From NCBI GenBank assembly GCA_023664445.1, contig JAMPFN010000011.1:1-54191 (forward strand): a stretch of DNA of 54,191 nucleotides. The letters run 5' to 3'. The stretch comes from Clostridium sp. (GTDB lineage: Bacteria > Bacillota > Clostridia > Oscillospirales > Ruminococcaceae). Position numbers and translations under genes: made by a program. Under the pieces are notes generated by a model that saw nothing but the letters and a program-made list of their open reading frames with translations, had not been told where the DNA came from and made no database searches. This document shows, one piece after another, positions 17,170 to 26,813 of this stretch (position 1 is the stretch's first letter; each line of letters opens with the position of its first letter).

Positions 17170-19242
17170 ATGTCGGATCTTGTTATAGTTGAATCTCCTG
17201 CCAAAGCAAAAACAATAAAAAAGTATCTTGGCGGAGATTATGAAGTTATTGCTTCTATGGGGCATATAAGGGATCTTCCCAAATCAAAAATGGGAATCGA
17301 TTTCGAGAACAACTTTGAACCTCATTACATCAATATGAAAGGTAAAGAGGATGTTATAAAAGAACTGAAAAAGCAGGCGAAAAAAAGCGATAAGATATAT
17401 CTGGCGACTGACCCGGACCGTGAGGGAGAAGCCATATCGTGGCATATAGCTCAGATGCTGGGGCTTGATCTCAATGACAATAACCGCGTTACATTTAACG
17501 AGATCACAAAATCCGGTATCAAGGCGGGTATGGATAATATCCATAAAATAGATCTCGATCTTGTGAACGCGCAGCAGGCAAGAAGAGTTCTCGACAGAAT
17601 AGTGGGATATAAGCTAAGCCCGTTTCTTTGGAAAAAGGTAAAGAGAGGTCTTTCGGCAGGAAGAGTTCAGTCTGTCGCCGTGAGAATGATAGTCGACAGG
17701 GAAAACGAGATAAAAGAGTTCGAGCCGAAAGAATATTGGAGCATTGACGCTAAGTTTACCGCTCCGTCAAGCAGGAAGGTGTTTACGGCAAAGCTTGCGA
17801 ATATCGACGGCCAAAAGGCGGAGCTTGACAATAAAGAGCGTACCGACGATATTCTGAAAAGGCTGGAAAACGCACAGTATATCGTGACGGAAGTCAAGAA
17901 AAGGGTTACAAAAAAGCAGCCTGCGCCGCCGTTCATCACGTCGACCTTGCAGCAGGAAGCGTCAAGGCGTCTGGGCTTTCAGGCAAAGCGTACCATGAAA
18001 GCGGCTCAGGAGCTTTATGAGGGCGTTGATATCGAGGGAATGGGAGCGGTCGGACTTATAACCTACATGAGAACCGACAGTCTTAGAATATCCGATGAGG
18101 CGAGAAATGCCGCGGCGAAATGCATCGGGGAGCTTTACGGCAGGGAATATCTGCCGCCGTCGCCGAGATTTTTCAAGAGCAAGAAAAACGCGCAGGACGC
18201 TCATGAGGCGATAAGACCGTCTTTGCCGGATCTTACGCCGGAAAGAGTAAAGCAAAGCCTTACAGCGGATCAGTTCAAGATATACAAGCTTGTGTGGGAA
18301 CGCTTTATCGCAAGCCAAATGGCAAACGCTCTGCTCGACACCGTTTCGGCGTCTATCGAGGCGGAAGGCTGTACGTTCAAGGCTTCGGGCTATTCGGTCA
18401 AATTCGACGGATTCACAAAGCTTTATGAAGAAAAGAAGGACGACGAGGAAAACAACAAGATGCTTCCTCCCATTGAAAAGGACGATGTTTTAAAGCTTCG
18501 CGATCTTGCCGGCAATCAGCATTTCACACAGCCGCCGGCAAGATTTACGGAAGCGTCGCTTATTAAAACAATGGAAGAAAACGGTATCGGCAGACCGAGT
18601 ACCTATGCGCCGACAATTGCTACGATCACCTCGCGTCTTTATGTTGAAAGAGAAGGCAAGCAGCTGAAACCCACCTCTCTCGGCGAGGTCACAACTGAGC
18701 TTATGAAGGATCATTTCAAGCATATAGTCGACGCTAAATTTACCGCTAAAATGGAAAACGATCTCGACGCCGTTGAAAGAGGAACGGAACAGTGGACGAA
18801 TACCGTAGACGTATTCTATCAGGATTTTGAAAAGGTACTGCAAAAAGCGGAAAAGGCAATGGACGGCAAAAGAGTGAAAGTTCCCGATGAAGAAACAGAC
18901 GTGGTATGCGAGCTTTGCGGCAGAAATATGGTTATAAAAATAGGACGCTTCGGAAAATTTTTAGCATGTCCGGGATTTCCCGAATGCAAAAATACAAAGA
19001 GGATAGTTCAGGAAACAAAGGGGAACTGTCCTTTATGCGGTCAGAAGATAGTTCTGAAAAAATCCAAAAAGGGAAGAAGCTTTTATGGCTGCGACAACTA
19101 TCCGAACTGCAATTTTATGACATGGAATCTGCCCGTTGAGGATAAGTGCCCGAAATGTTCAAGTACGCTTTTCAAAAAAGGCGGAAAATCGGGCAAGCTT
19201 GTATGCGAAAAGCCCGGCTGCGGATATGAAAAGGATCTATAA
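17170..19242 (+). CDS. topA: DNA topoisomerase I
   Basis: This 690-residue type IA topoisomerase relaxes negative supercoils. The toprim domain starts with VIVESPAKAKTIKKYLGG and has the TDPDREGEA motif. The catalytic Tyr lies in LITYMRTDS, and three C-terminal zinc ribbons (CELC, CPLC and CPKC types) are complete. I prefer ATG 17170, matching the family N-terminus; an in-frame TTG at 17161 is possible and neither has a clear ribosome binding site. AAAGGAGAG lies about 38 nt upstream, too far to serve either start directly. Confidence 0.95.
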   Translation: MSDLVIVESPAKAKTIKKYLGGDYEVIASMGHIRDLPKSKMGIDFENNFEPHYINMKGKEDVIKELKKQAKKSDKIYLATDPDREGEAISWHIAQMLGLDLNDNNRVTFNEITKSGIKAGMDNIHKIDLDLVNAQQARRVLDRIVGYKLSPFLWKKVKRGLSAGRVQSVAVRMIVDRENEIKEFEPKEYWSIDAKFTAPSSRKVFTAKLANIDGQKAELDNKERTDDILKRLENAQYIVTEVKKRVTKKQPAPPFITSTLQQEASRRLGFQAKRTMKAAQELYEGVDIEGMGAVGLITYMRTDSLRISDEARNAAAKCIGELYGREYLPPSPRFFKSKKNAQDAHEAIRPSLPDLTPERVKQSLTADQFKIYKLVWERFIASQMANALLDTVSASIEAEGCTFKASGYSVKFDGFTKLYEEKKDDEENNKMLPPIEKDDVLKLRDLAGNQHFTQPPARFTEASLIKTMEENGIGRPSTYAPTIATITSRLYVEREGKQLKPTSLGEVTTELMKDHFKHIVDAKFTAKMENDLDAVERGTEQWTNTVDVFYQDFEKVLQKAEKAMDGKRVKVPDEETDVVCELCGRNMVIKIGRFGKFLACPGFPECKNTKRIVQETKGNCPLCGQKIVLKKSKKGRSFYGCDNYPNCNFMTWNLPVEDKCPKCSSTLFKKGGKSGKLVCEKPGCGYEKDL

Positions 19243-19244
19243 TT

Positions 19245-20543
19245 ATGGTTAAAGTCATAGGCGGAGGTCTTGCCGGGTGCGAGGCGGCATGGCAGCTTGC
19301 AAACGCAGGCGTTGAGGTACAGCTTTATGAAATGAAGCCGCATAAATACACTCCTGCGCATCATTATAAGGGTCTTGCGGAGCTTGTATGCTCAAATTCG
19401 CTTAAAGCGTACAGGCACGACAGCGCAGCCGGACTTCTCAAAGAGGAAATGGAAATGCTCGGCTCGGTCATTATACCGTGCGCAAAGGCAAATGCCGTTG
19501 AGGCAGGCGGCGCGTTGGCTGTCGACAGAGAGAGCTTTTCCGATCTGGTTACAAAAAAAATAACGTCGCACCCCCTTATAAATGTCATTGACGAGGAAGT
19601 GAGCGAGATACCGGACGGACGTGTTATAATCGCGACCGGACCTCTGACCTCGGGAGGTCTTGCGGAGAGCATAAGAGAAAAGTGCGGAGATTATCTGAGC
19701 TTTTTTGACGCCGCCGCTCCTATCGTGACTTATGATAGTCTTGATAAGGAAAAGGTATTTTTCGCGTCACGATATGACAGAGGCGATGCGGATTATATAA
19801 ACTGTCCCATGAACAAGGAAGAATATCTTGCGTTTTACAATGAGCTTGTTAACGCCGAAAGCGCGCCTTTAAAAGAATTTGACAAAAGGGATTTTAAAGT
19901 GTACGAGGGCTGTATGCCCGTGGAGGTTCTTGCAAAAAGAGGCGAGGACGCCATGCGTTTCGGACCGCTGAAGCCAGTGGGACTTACGGATAAGCGCACG
20001 GGAAAAAGACCGTATGCCGTGGTTCAGCTAAGAAAAGAAAACGCCGAAGGGACAATGTATAATCTTGTGGGATTTCAGACAAATCTGAAATTCGGCGAGC
20101 AGAAAAGAGTGTTCTCGATGATACCGGGGCTTGAAAACGCCGAGTTTGTGCGGCTTGGCGTTATGCACAGAAATTCGTTTATCAACAGTCCCAAGCTTCT
20201 TTCCCCTGATTACAGCCTAAAGCAGGAGCCTGATATTTTCTTTGCCGGCCAGATAACGGGCGTCGAGGGATATATCGAGTCCGCCGCAAGCGGCATTATG
20301 GCAGGCATAAATATGGCAAGGCGCATAAAAGGAGAACCGCCGCTGATACTTCTTGCTGAAACGATGACAGGCGCGCTGACCGCATATATAAGCGGCGGCT
20401 GCACGGGCGAGTTTCAGCCTATGGGAAGTAATATGGGAATTCTTCCGGAGCTGCCGATGAGAATAAAGGACAAAAAGAAGAAATATACGGCTTATGCCGA
20501 CAGGGCATTGGCATCGCTTGAAAATATACTGAAAAAGAGATGA
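19245..20543 (+). CDS. trmFO: tRNA m5U54 methyltransferase TrmFO
   Basis: This 432-residue folate/FAD-dependent enzyme forms m5U54 in the T-loop of tRNA using methylene-tetrahydrofolate. The FAD-binding N-terminus is VIGGGLAGCEAAWQLA. LVCSNSLKAY and the C-terminal GVEGYIESAASGIMAGIN block are diagnostic. It lies 2 nt after topA, the usual Firmicutes neighbour. Confidence 0.96.
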   Translation: MVKVIGGGLAGCEAAWQLANAGVEVQLYEMKPHKYTPAHHYKGLAELVCSNSLKAYRHDSAAGLLKEEMEMLGSVIIPCAKANAVEAGGALAVDRESFSDLVTKKITSHPLINVIDEEVSEIPDGRVIIATGPLTSGGLAESIREKCGDYLSFFDAAAPIVTYDSLDKEKVFFASRYDRGDADYINCPMNKEEYLAFYNELVNAESAPLKEFDKRDFKVYEGCMPVEVLAKRGEDAMRFGPLKPVGLTDKRTGKRPYAVVQLRKENAEGTMYNLVGFQTNLKFGEQKRVFSMIPGLENAEFVRLGVMHRNSFINSPKLLSPDYSLKQEPDIFFAGQITGVEGYIESAASGIMAGINMARRIKGEPPLILLAETMTGALTAYISGGCTGEFQPMGSNMGILPELPMRIKDKKKKYTAYADRALASLENILKKR

Positions 20544-20547
20544 AAAT

Positions 20548-21540
20548 ATGAATATAATTGTTGACGCGTTCGGTGGAGATAACGCGCCTCTTGAAGTTAT
20601 AAAAGGGTGCAGCCGCGCCGAAAAAGAGCTTGGAGTTCAGATAACTCTTTCCGGCAGCAGCGAAATAATAAAAAAGACAGCTGAAGAAAACGGGATAGAT
20701 ATAAGCGGTATGGAAATAATACATACCGAATCCGTGATCGATATACACGAAAAACCGACGGAAATTATAAAAAGCCGTGCCGACTGCTCAATGGCGCGGG
20801 GGCTCAAGGCGTTATGCGATAACGGCGGCGACGCTTTTGTAAGCGCGGGAAGCTCGGGCGCGCTCGTTGTCGGTTCGACGTTTATCACAAAGCGTATAAA
20901 GGGCATCAAGAGGGTTGTCATGGCTCCGATCCTTCCGACGGCATCAGGTCATGTTATGCTTGTCGACGGAGGCGCTAACGACGACTGCCGCCCCGAAATG
21001 CTTTTGCAGTTCGGCATGATGGCGTCAGTTTATATGGAAAAGATCAAGGGTATCTCAAAGCCTAAGATCGGGCTTATAAACATCGGCGCAGAGGACACAA
21101 AGGGCAGAGAGCTTGAGATCGAGTCATATAAGCTTCTTAAAGCTTCCGGACTTAATTTCTGCGGCAATCTTGAAGCGAGAGAGCTGCCGAAGGGAGCGGT
21201 CGACGTCGCGGTAACGGACGGCTTTACGGGAAATGTCGTTCTGAAGCTTTACGAGGGAATGGGTTCGTTCTTTTCGGGTAAGCTTAAAGAGATCTATTCG
21301 GGATTTTTCGGAAAGCTTTCGGCGTTGTTGGTTTACGGCAAAATAAAGGCTTTAAGAAAACAGATGGATTACACAGAAGAGGGCGGAGCGGTCATTCTGG
21401 GCGTCAGCAAGCCTGTTATCAAGGCGCACGGAAGCTCCGACGCAAAGGCGTTTTTCAACGCTGTAAGACAGGCGAAGGCATGCGTTGACGGCAATGTAAC
21501 GCAGACTATCATAGATTCGCTTGAAAACAAGGGAAGGTGA
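20548..21540 (+). CDS. plsX: Phosphate acyltransferase PlsX
   Basis: This 330-residue enzyme converts acyl-ACP to acyl-phosphate for phosphatidic acid synthesis. It starts MNIIVDAFGGDNAP and has the conserved SAGSSGALV, LVDGGAN and NIGAEDTKG stretches. In many Firmicutes acpP follows plsX; here the next gene is rnc with no acpP between them. The stop lies 5 nt before the rnc ATG. Confidence 0.95.
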   Translation: MNIIVDAFGGDNAPLEVIKGCSRAEKELGVQITLSGSSEIIKKTAEENGIDISGMEIIHTESVIDIHEKPTEIIKSRADCSMARGLKALCDNGGDAFVSAGSSGALVVGSTFITKRIKGIKRVVMAPILPTASGHVMLVDGGANDDCRPEMLLQFGMMASVYMEKIKGISKPKIGLINIGAEDTKGRELEIESYKLLKASGLNFCGNLEARELPKGAVDVAVTDGFTGNVVLKLYEGMGSFFSGKLKEIYSGFFGKLSALLVYGKIKALRKQMDYTEEGGAVILGVSKPVIKAHGSSDAKAFFNAVRQAKACVDGNVTQTIIDSLENKGR

Positions 21541-21545
21541 GAAAA

Positions 21546-22250
21546 ATGGAGTATATTCCCGAACGTATCGAGAAATTCGAGGGAGAATTAAAATATACTT
21601 TTAAGAATAAAAATCTTATAATAGAGGCGTTGTCGCATTCCTCCTATGCAAACGAAAAGAAGAAATCGAGGCACAGTAACGAGCGTCTTGAGTTTTTAGG
21701 AGACAGCGTTCTTTCTATAGTTGTTTCGCAGTATCTTTTTTTACATTTCAAGCATCTTCCGGAGGGCGAGCTTACAAAAATAAGAGCCTCGCTTGTTTGT
21801 GAAAAATCCCTGCACGAGTTTGCAAAGCAGATTCATCTCGGAGATTATATACTGCTTGGCAAGGGCGAGGAAAATACAGGCGGCCGTGAAAGACCCTCTA
21901 TTTTGGCAGACGCCTTTGAAGCGGTCATAGCCGCTATTTATCTTGACGGAGGAATAGAAGCGGCGACCGATTATGTCCTGCGATTTGTACCCGATGATAT
22001 CGACAGCAGAAGATCGGCGGCGTTCAGCGATTACAAGACCGCTTTGCAGGAGATAATCCAAAAAAATCCCGAGGAAAAGGTTGAGTACTATCTTGCCGGA
22101 CAGTCGGGTCCCGACCATAACAAAGCGTTCAAGGTACAGGTTTGTCTTAATTCAAACGTGATAGGCACGGGAAAAGGCAAGAGCAAAAAGGAAGCCGAGC
22201 AAATGGCGGCTAAGGAAGCATTGGAGCTTATGGGTTATGAAACACAGTAA
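21546..22250 (+). CDS. rnc: Ribonuclease III
   Basis: This 234-residue double-strand-specific RNase processes rRNA and mRNAs. The catalytic signature NERLEFLGDSVL is followed by the second acidic site DAFEAVIAAIYLDGG, and a dsRNA-binding domain occupies about 165-232. ATG 21546 is preferred over the GTG at 21537, because the AAGGTGAG within that start makes a good ribosome binding site for the ATG. It overlaps the following radical-SAM gene by 14 nt. Confidence 0.95.
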   Translation: MEYIPERIEKFEGELKYTFKNKNLIIEALSHSSYANEKKKSRHSNERLEFLGDSVLSIVVSQYLFLHFKHLPEGELTKIRASLVCEKSLHEFAKQIHLGDYILLGKGEENTGGRERPSILADAFEAVIAAIYLDGGIEAATDYVLRFVPDDIDSRRSAAFSDYKTALQEIIQKNPEEKVEYYLAGQSGPDHNKAFKVQVCLNSNVIGTGKGKSKKEAEQMAAKEALELMGYETQ

Positions 22251-23238
22251 TATTTCTATATTCGTACCTCATGCGGGCTGTCCTCATCAATGCAGCTTCT
22301 GCAATCAGAAAACGATAAGCGGAGCGCAGCATTCTCCGTCGGCGGAAGAGGTGCATGAGATCTGCCGCAAGGCTCTTGAGGAGGTTTCGGACAGGAATAA
22401 TGCCGAAATCGCTTTTTTCGGCGGCAGCTTTACGGCGATCGAAAGAACATATATGCTTTCGCTTCTTGAAGCGGCTCATGAATATGTCGGAGAAAACGGC
22501 TTCAAGGGTATCAGGATATCGACTCGCCCCGATTTTATCGACAGGGAAACGCTTGACATTTTAAAGACATACGGCGTGACGGCAATAGAACTTGGCGCGC
22601 AGAGCATGAAAAACAAGGTGCTGACCGCTAACGAAAGAGGGCACACCGTCGAGGACGTTTACAATGCGTCAAGGCTTATCCGTGAGTACGGCTTTGAACT
22701 TGGTCTGCAAATTATGGTGGGACTTTATAGGAGTACCGTCGACGACGAGCGTACTACGGCGAAAAAAATTTTTGAAATACATCCCGATACGTTGAGGATT
22801 TATCCGGTCGTGATCCTGAAAGGAACTAAACTTGCGCAGCTTTATGAATCGGGAGAATACCAACCGTTTGATTTTGATTGGGTCGTTGATTTTTGTTCAA
22901 AGCTGCTGGGGTTTGAACTTGCGGGAATAAAAATCATAAAATGCGGGCTTCATGCGTCTGAATTTGTTGAGCATGATATGGTGGCGGGTTTTTATCACCC
23001 GGCTTTCAGAGAACTGTGCGAAGGCGCTATCTACAGATATAATATCGCGGCGCGTATTTATGACCATGATAAGAACGAACCAAAGAAAAAATATGTACTT
23101 GCAGTAAATCCGTCATGTATCAGCAAGGCGCTCGGGCATAAAAAATCCAATGTGGAATATTTCAGAGAAATGGGTATTAATATAAATATCATCGGAGATG
23201 AGAGAATACCAAAGTATCAGTGTGAATTAAGAGGGTAA
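22237..23238 (+). CDS. Radical SAM protein, Elp3-like core
   Basis: This 333-residue radical SAM enzyme has the cluster motif CPHQCSFC (Cx3Cx2C) near residue 15, FFGGSFTAI near 65 and ELGAQSM, resembling the Elp3/YhcC-type radical SAM fold with its own C-terminal extension. No acetyltransferase domain is present. Members with this neighbourhood (rnc-rSAM-smc) are common in Clostridia and are suspected of RNA modification; the substrate is unknown. It begins inside rnc and ends 3 nt before smc, so it is firmly part of this operon. Confidence 0.85.
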   Translation: MKHSNISIFVPHAGCPHQCSFCNQKTISGAQHSPSAEEVHEICRKALEEVSDRNNAEIAFFGGSFTAIERTYMLSLLEAAHEYVGENGFKGIRISTRPDFIDRETLDILKTYGVTAIELGAQSMKNKVLTANERGHTVEDVYNASRLIREYGFELGLQIMVGLYRSTVDDERTTAKKIFEIHPDTLRIYPVVILKGTKLAQLYESGEYQPFDFDWVVDFCSKLLGFELAGIKIIKCGLHASEFVEHDMVAGFYHPAFRELCEGAIYRYNIAARIYDHDKNEPKKKYVLAVNPSCISKALGHKKSNVEYFREMGININIIGDERIPKYQCELRG

Positions 23239-23241
23239 CGT

Positions 23242-26200
23242 ATGTATTTGAAATCACTGGAATTACAGGGCTTCAAGTCCTTTCCGGACAAGATAAAACT
23301 GAATTTCGACACAGGTCTTACGGCGGTAGTGGGACCTAACGGCAGCGGAAAAAGTAATATCGGCGACTCGATAAGGTGGGTTTTGGGGGAGCAGTCCACT
23401 AAAACCCTAAGAGGAAATAAAATGGAAGATGTTATTTTTTCCGGTACTGTTGCGAGAAAGCCTGTGGGATTTGCAGCCGTAACGCTGACGCTTGACAATT
23501 CCGACAGGACGCTTAACAGCGACGACGACGAGGTGAGCGTTACCCGAAAGCTTTACAGAAGCGGCGACAGCGAATACAAGATAAACGGCAGAAACGTAAG
23601 ACTTCGCGATATAAACGAATTGTTTATGGATACGGGACTCGGACGCGACGGATATTCCATAATCGGTCAGGGAAGAATTGCTGAAATAGTAAGCGCCAAA
23701 AGCGGCGAAAGACGCGATATTTTTGAAGAGGCGGCAGGCATATCCAAATTCCGTTACAAGAAAACCGAGGCGGAAAGAAAGCTTAGCGCCGCGCAGGAAA
23801 ATCTTCTGCGGTTGAACGATATTGTAGCCGAACTGGAAAACCGTGTCGGACCTTTGAAGCATCAGGCGGAAAAGGCTGAAAAATTCGTGGTGCTTGCCGA
23901 AGAGAGAAAAAAGCTTGAAATTTCCGTATGGGTACACCGCATAGGCGAACTCAAGGAAAAGCTCGATCAGCTTGAAAATTCGCTCCTTATAAATAAAAAC
24001 GAATATCAGAATATACAAAATGATATCGAGCGTGAGGAAGAAAAGATAAACGACGGCTACAGAAAGATACAGGAAAGCTCGGTCAAGGTGGAGCAGTTAA
24101 GAGATCTCATACTTGAAACGGAGAAGAAGTCCTCCGATTACAAGTCCGATATAGCCGTATTCAAAAACGATATATCATACAGCGAGGAAAGCATTAAGTC
24201 TATCGAGGAGCAAAAAAAGTCCTATTCAAAGGACGAGATGAAATTTAATGCGGATATGGAAAAAAAGCTTGCCGAGATAGATGCTATAAGGGAAGAAGCG
24301 AAAAAGATTGCCGACAGACTTATCGAAGTCGAAAAGGGATTTGAAAAGGCACAGCTTGAAAATGAATCGCTTTCAAAGGATTCCGATAAGGCAGGAAACG
24401 AGATAAATATTCTTTATATGAAGCAAAGCGAATACCGTTCGCAGATCGCAGGCGCGCAGTCCGCGGCAAAGGACGCTGCCGACGAGCTTGAAAATATGTC
24501 GGGGCAGGAAAACAGCCTTAAAGAACAGACGCAGCAGTACGCTGCCGAAAAGGCTGATATATTGGACGGTATAAAGGCGGCTGATGAAAAAGCGATAGAG
24601 CTGAAAAACAAGCTGGAGGGCTATAACAGGCTTTATAATGATAAGCAAAGCAAGCTTTCAGGCTTGAAGAAGCATCAGGAGGAGCTTACGCTTTCCATAA
24701 AAGAAAAGCAGCAGAGAAAAAAGCTGCTTGCCGATCTTGAAAGCAGCATGGAGGGCTTTGCGCACTCCGTCAAGGAAATCATGAAGGCTTCCTCTGTCGG
24801 AAAAATAGGCGGCATCAAGGGGACTGTGGCGCAGCTTATAAACGTAAAAGCGGAATATGCTCTTGCCATAGAAACAGCTTTGGGCGGAGCTATGCAGAAC
24901 ATCGTTGTCGAGGACGACAATGCCGCTAAGCGCTGTATCAGAATGCTTAAGGAAAACCGTTCGGGGCGCGCAACATTTCTGCCGCTGACAGCCGTTAAGG
25001 GAAATAAACTGAATGAGCCGAGGATCTCCGGAGAGGACGGCTTCGTGGCTTTGGGCTGTGAGCTTGTTGAATTTGACGCTTGTTATACGAATATCGTAAA
25101 TTCTCTTTTGGGCAGAACAGCCGTTGCGGAGGATATTGACAGCGCGGCTATGATCGCGAAAAAATACGGCTATAAATTCCGTATAGTAACTCTTGACGGA
25201 CAGCTTATAAACGCAGGCGGTTCGTTCACGGGCGGTTCGGCTGTACGTTCGGCAGGCGTTTTTTCAAGGAAAAACGAGATAGATTCATTGACCCTGCAGA
25301 TAGATGAATTTACCAAAAGGCTTGACGAGGGCAATGAGAGCATACATAAGCTCGGCGCTGTCGTTTCAAAGCTTATGATAGAGATAGACGGCGTCAAGGC
25401 GGAGCAGACCGAGGTGCTTCAGGATAAGATAAGGTTTGAAGCGGAGCTTTCGAGAGTCGATGTTCTTGAAAAGCAGACAGCGTCGCAGCTGAATGAATTT
25501 GAAACGCGTCTTGAAATTCTAAAAAACAGGCGGGAAAAATCGGATAATACCGCCGCTGATTTGCAGAAAAAGCTCATCGAGGTCGGAGAGATGATAAAGA
25601 AATCTGAGGAAGAGCTCGCCAGAACCCGTATTCAGAAAGAGGATATCAGGGACAGACGTGAAAATCTTTCAGCCGAAATGTCCGAACTTAAGATCCAGAG
25701 CGCGGAATTTTCAAAGGATATACAGCGTGCTGAAAGCGAGCTTGATATGCTGAAAGAAAGCAGCGGAAAAATGCTTGAGACGCTTAAGATTTTGGAAATC
25801 CGCAAAAAGGAACAGGAAAACCTGATAAACGAGAAGAAGCTTGCAATAGAAGAACGCAAAAAGTTTCTCGAAGAAATAAGCGGCTCTGTCGTTAAATATA
25901 ATGATGATATAAAGCATTGGCAGAATGTTCACAGAGAACAGGATATATATGTTGAAAATTTAAGATCGGGTATTAAAGAGCTTAACGAGGCAAAGGAAAA
26001 ATATTCGGGAGAGATAACCAAGGCACAGGAACGAAAGGAAAATGTGCAGAGCGATTTTGACGGCATAATAAATCAGCTTTACGAGGTATATGAGCTTACA
26101 CGTTCCGAGGCGGAGGCGATTGCCGAAAAGCTTGAAGATATTGTCGGAGCGAACAAGCGGCTTTCCGAGATAAAGAGCAGGATCAAGCAGCTCGGAAACG

Positions 26201-26799
26201 TAAACGTTGCCGCTATCGAGGAATACAAGGAAGTTTCCGAAAGATATGATTTTCTGTCAAAGCAGCTTGAAGATGTGCGCTCGTCAAAGAGAGAGCTTGA
26301 AAATCTCATAGAAGAGCTGACACAGGATATGTGCCGTATTTTTGCGGAAAGCTTCGTCATAATAAATAATAATTTTAAAGAGATCTTCAGAGAGCTTTTC
26401 GGGGGCGGCAAGGCGGAGCTTGTGCTGACCGATCCGGAAAATGTGTTGGAATCCGGAATCGAGATAAGAGTTGCGCCGCCGGGAAAGGTAATAAAGAATC
26501 TTATTTCTCTTTCGGGAGGAGAGCAGTCGTTCGTCGCTATATGCATTTATTTTTCGATACTGCGTCTGCGTCCCTCTCCGTTTTGTATACTCGACGAGAT
26601 AGACGCCGCGCTTGACGAGGTAAACGTCAAGAAATACGCGCAGTATCTCAAAAATTTCACGGATAAGACGCAGTTTGTACTCGTAACGCACAGGCGAAGC
26701 GCAATGGAGGAAGCAAATGTCCTTTACGGCGTTACCATGCAGGAAGACGGTATTTCAAAGCTTCTTAAAATGGAACAGCCGGATAGTGAGGCGGTCTGA
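23242..26799 (+). CDS. smc: Chromosome segregation protein SMC
   Basis: This 1185-residue condensin ATPase has Walker A GPNGSGKSNI at 31-40, two long coiled coils, a hinge around residues 510-650, the signature LSGGEQSF at 1090 and Walker B CILDEIDAALDE near 1115. It compacts and segregates chromosomes with ScpA/ScpB, which are not in this window. It is followed after 14 nt by ftsY, the standard Firmicutes order. Confidence 0.98.
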   Translation: MYLKSLELQGFKSFPDKIKLNFDTGLTAVVGPNGSGKSNIGDSIRWVLGEQSTKTLRGNKMEDVIFSGTVARKPVGFAAVTLTLDNSDRTLNSDDDEVSVTRKLYRSGDSEYKINGRNVRLRDINELFMDTGLGRDGYSIIGQGRIAEIVSAKSGERRDIFEEAAGISKFRYKKTEAERKLSAAQENLLRLNDIVAELENRVGPLKHQAEKAEKFVVLAEERKKLEISVWVHRIGELKEKLDQLENSLLINKNEYQNIQNDIEREEEKINDGYRKIQESSVKVEQLRDLILETEKKSSDYKSDIAVFKNDISYSEESIKSIEEQKKSYSKDEMKFNADMEKKLAEIDAIREEAKKIADRLIEVEKGFEKAQLENESLSKDSDKAGNEINILYMKQSEYRSQIAGAQSAAKDAADELENMSGQENSLKEQTQQYAAEKADILDGIKAADEKAIELKNKLEGYNRLYNDKQSKLSGLKKHQEELTLSIKEKQQRKKLLADLESSMEGFAHSVKEIMKASSVGKIGGIKGTVAQLINVKAEYALAIETALGGAMQNIVVEDDNAAKRCIRMLKENRSGRATFLPLTAVKGNKLNEPRISGEDGFVALGCELVEFDACYTNIVNSLLGRTAVAEDIDSAAMIAKKYGYKFRIVTLDGQLINAGGSFTGGSAVRSAGVFSRKNEIDSLTLQIDEFTKRLDEGNESIHKLGAVVSKLMIEIDGVKAEQTEVLQDKIRFEAELSRVDVLEKQTASQLNEFETRLEILKNRREKSDNTAADLQKKLIEVGEMIKKSEEELARTRIQKEDIRDRRENLSAEMSELKIQSAEFSKDIQRAESELDMLKESSGKMLETLKILEIRKKEQENLINEKKLAIEERKKFLEEISGSVVKYNDDIKHWQNVHREQDIYVENLRSGIKELNEAKEKYSGEITKAQERKENVQSDFDGIINQLYEVYELTRSEAEAIAEKLEDIVGANKRLSEIKSRIKQLGNVNVAAIEEYKEVSERYDFLSKQLEDVRSSKRELENLIEELTQDMCRIFAESFVIINNNFKEIFRELFGGGKAELVLTDPENVLESGIEIRVAPPGKVIKNLISLSGGEQSFVAICIYFSILRLRPSPFCILDEIDAALDEVNVKKYAQYLKNFTDKTQFVLVTHRRSAMEEANVLYGVTMQEDGISKLLKMEQPDSEAV

Positions 26800-26813
26800 A
26801 AAAGGAGGAAATA

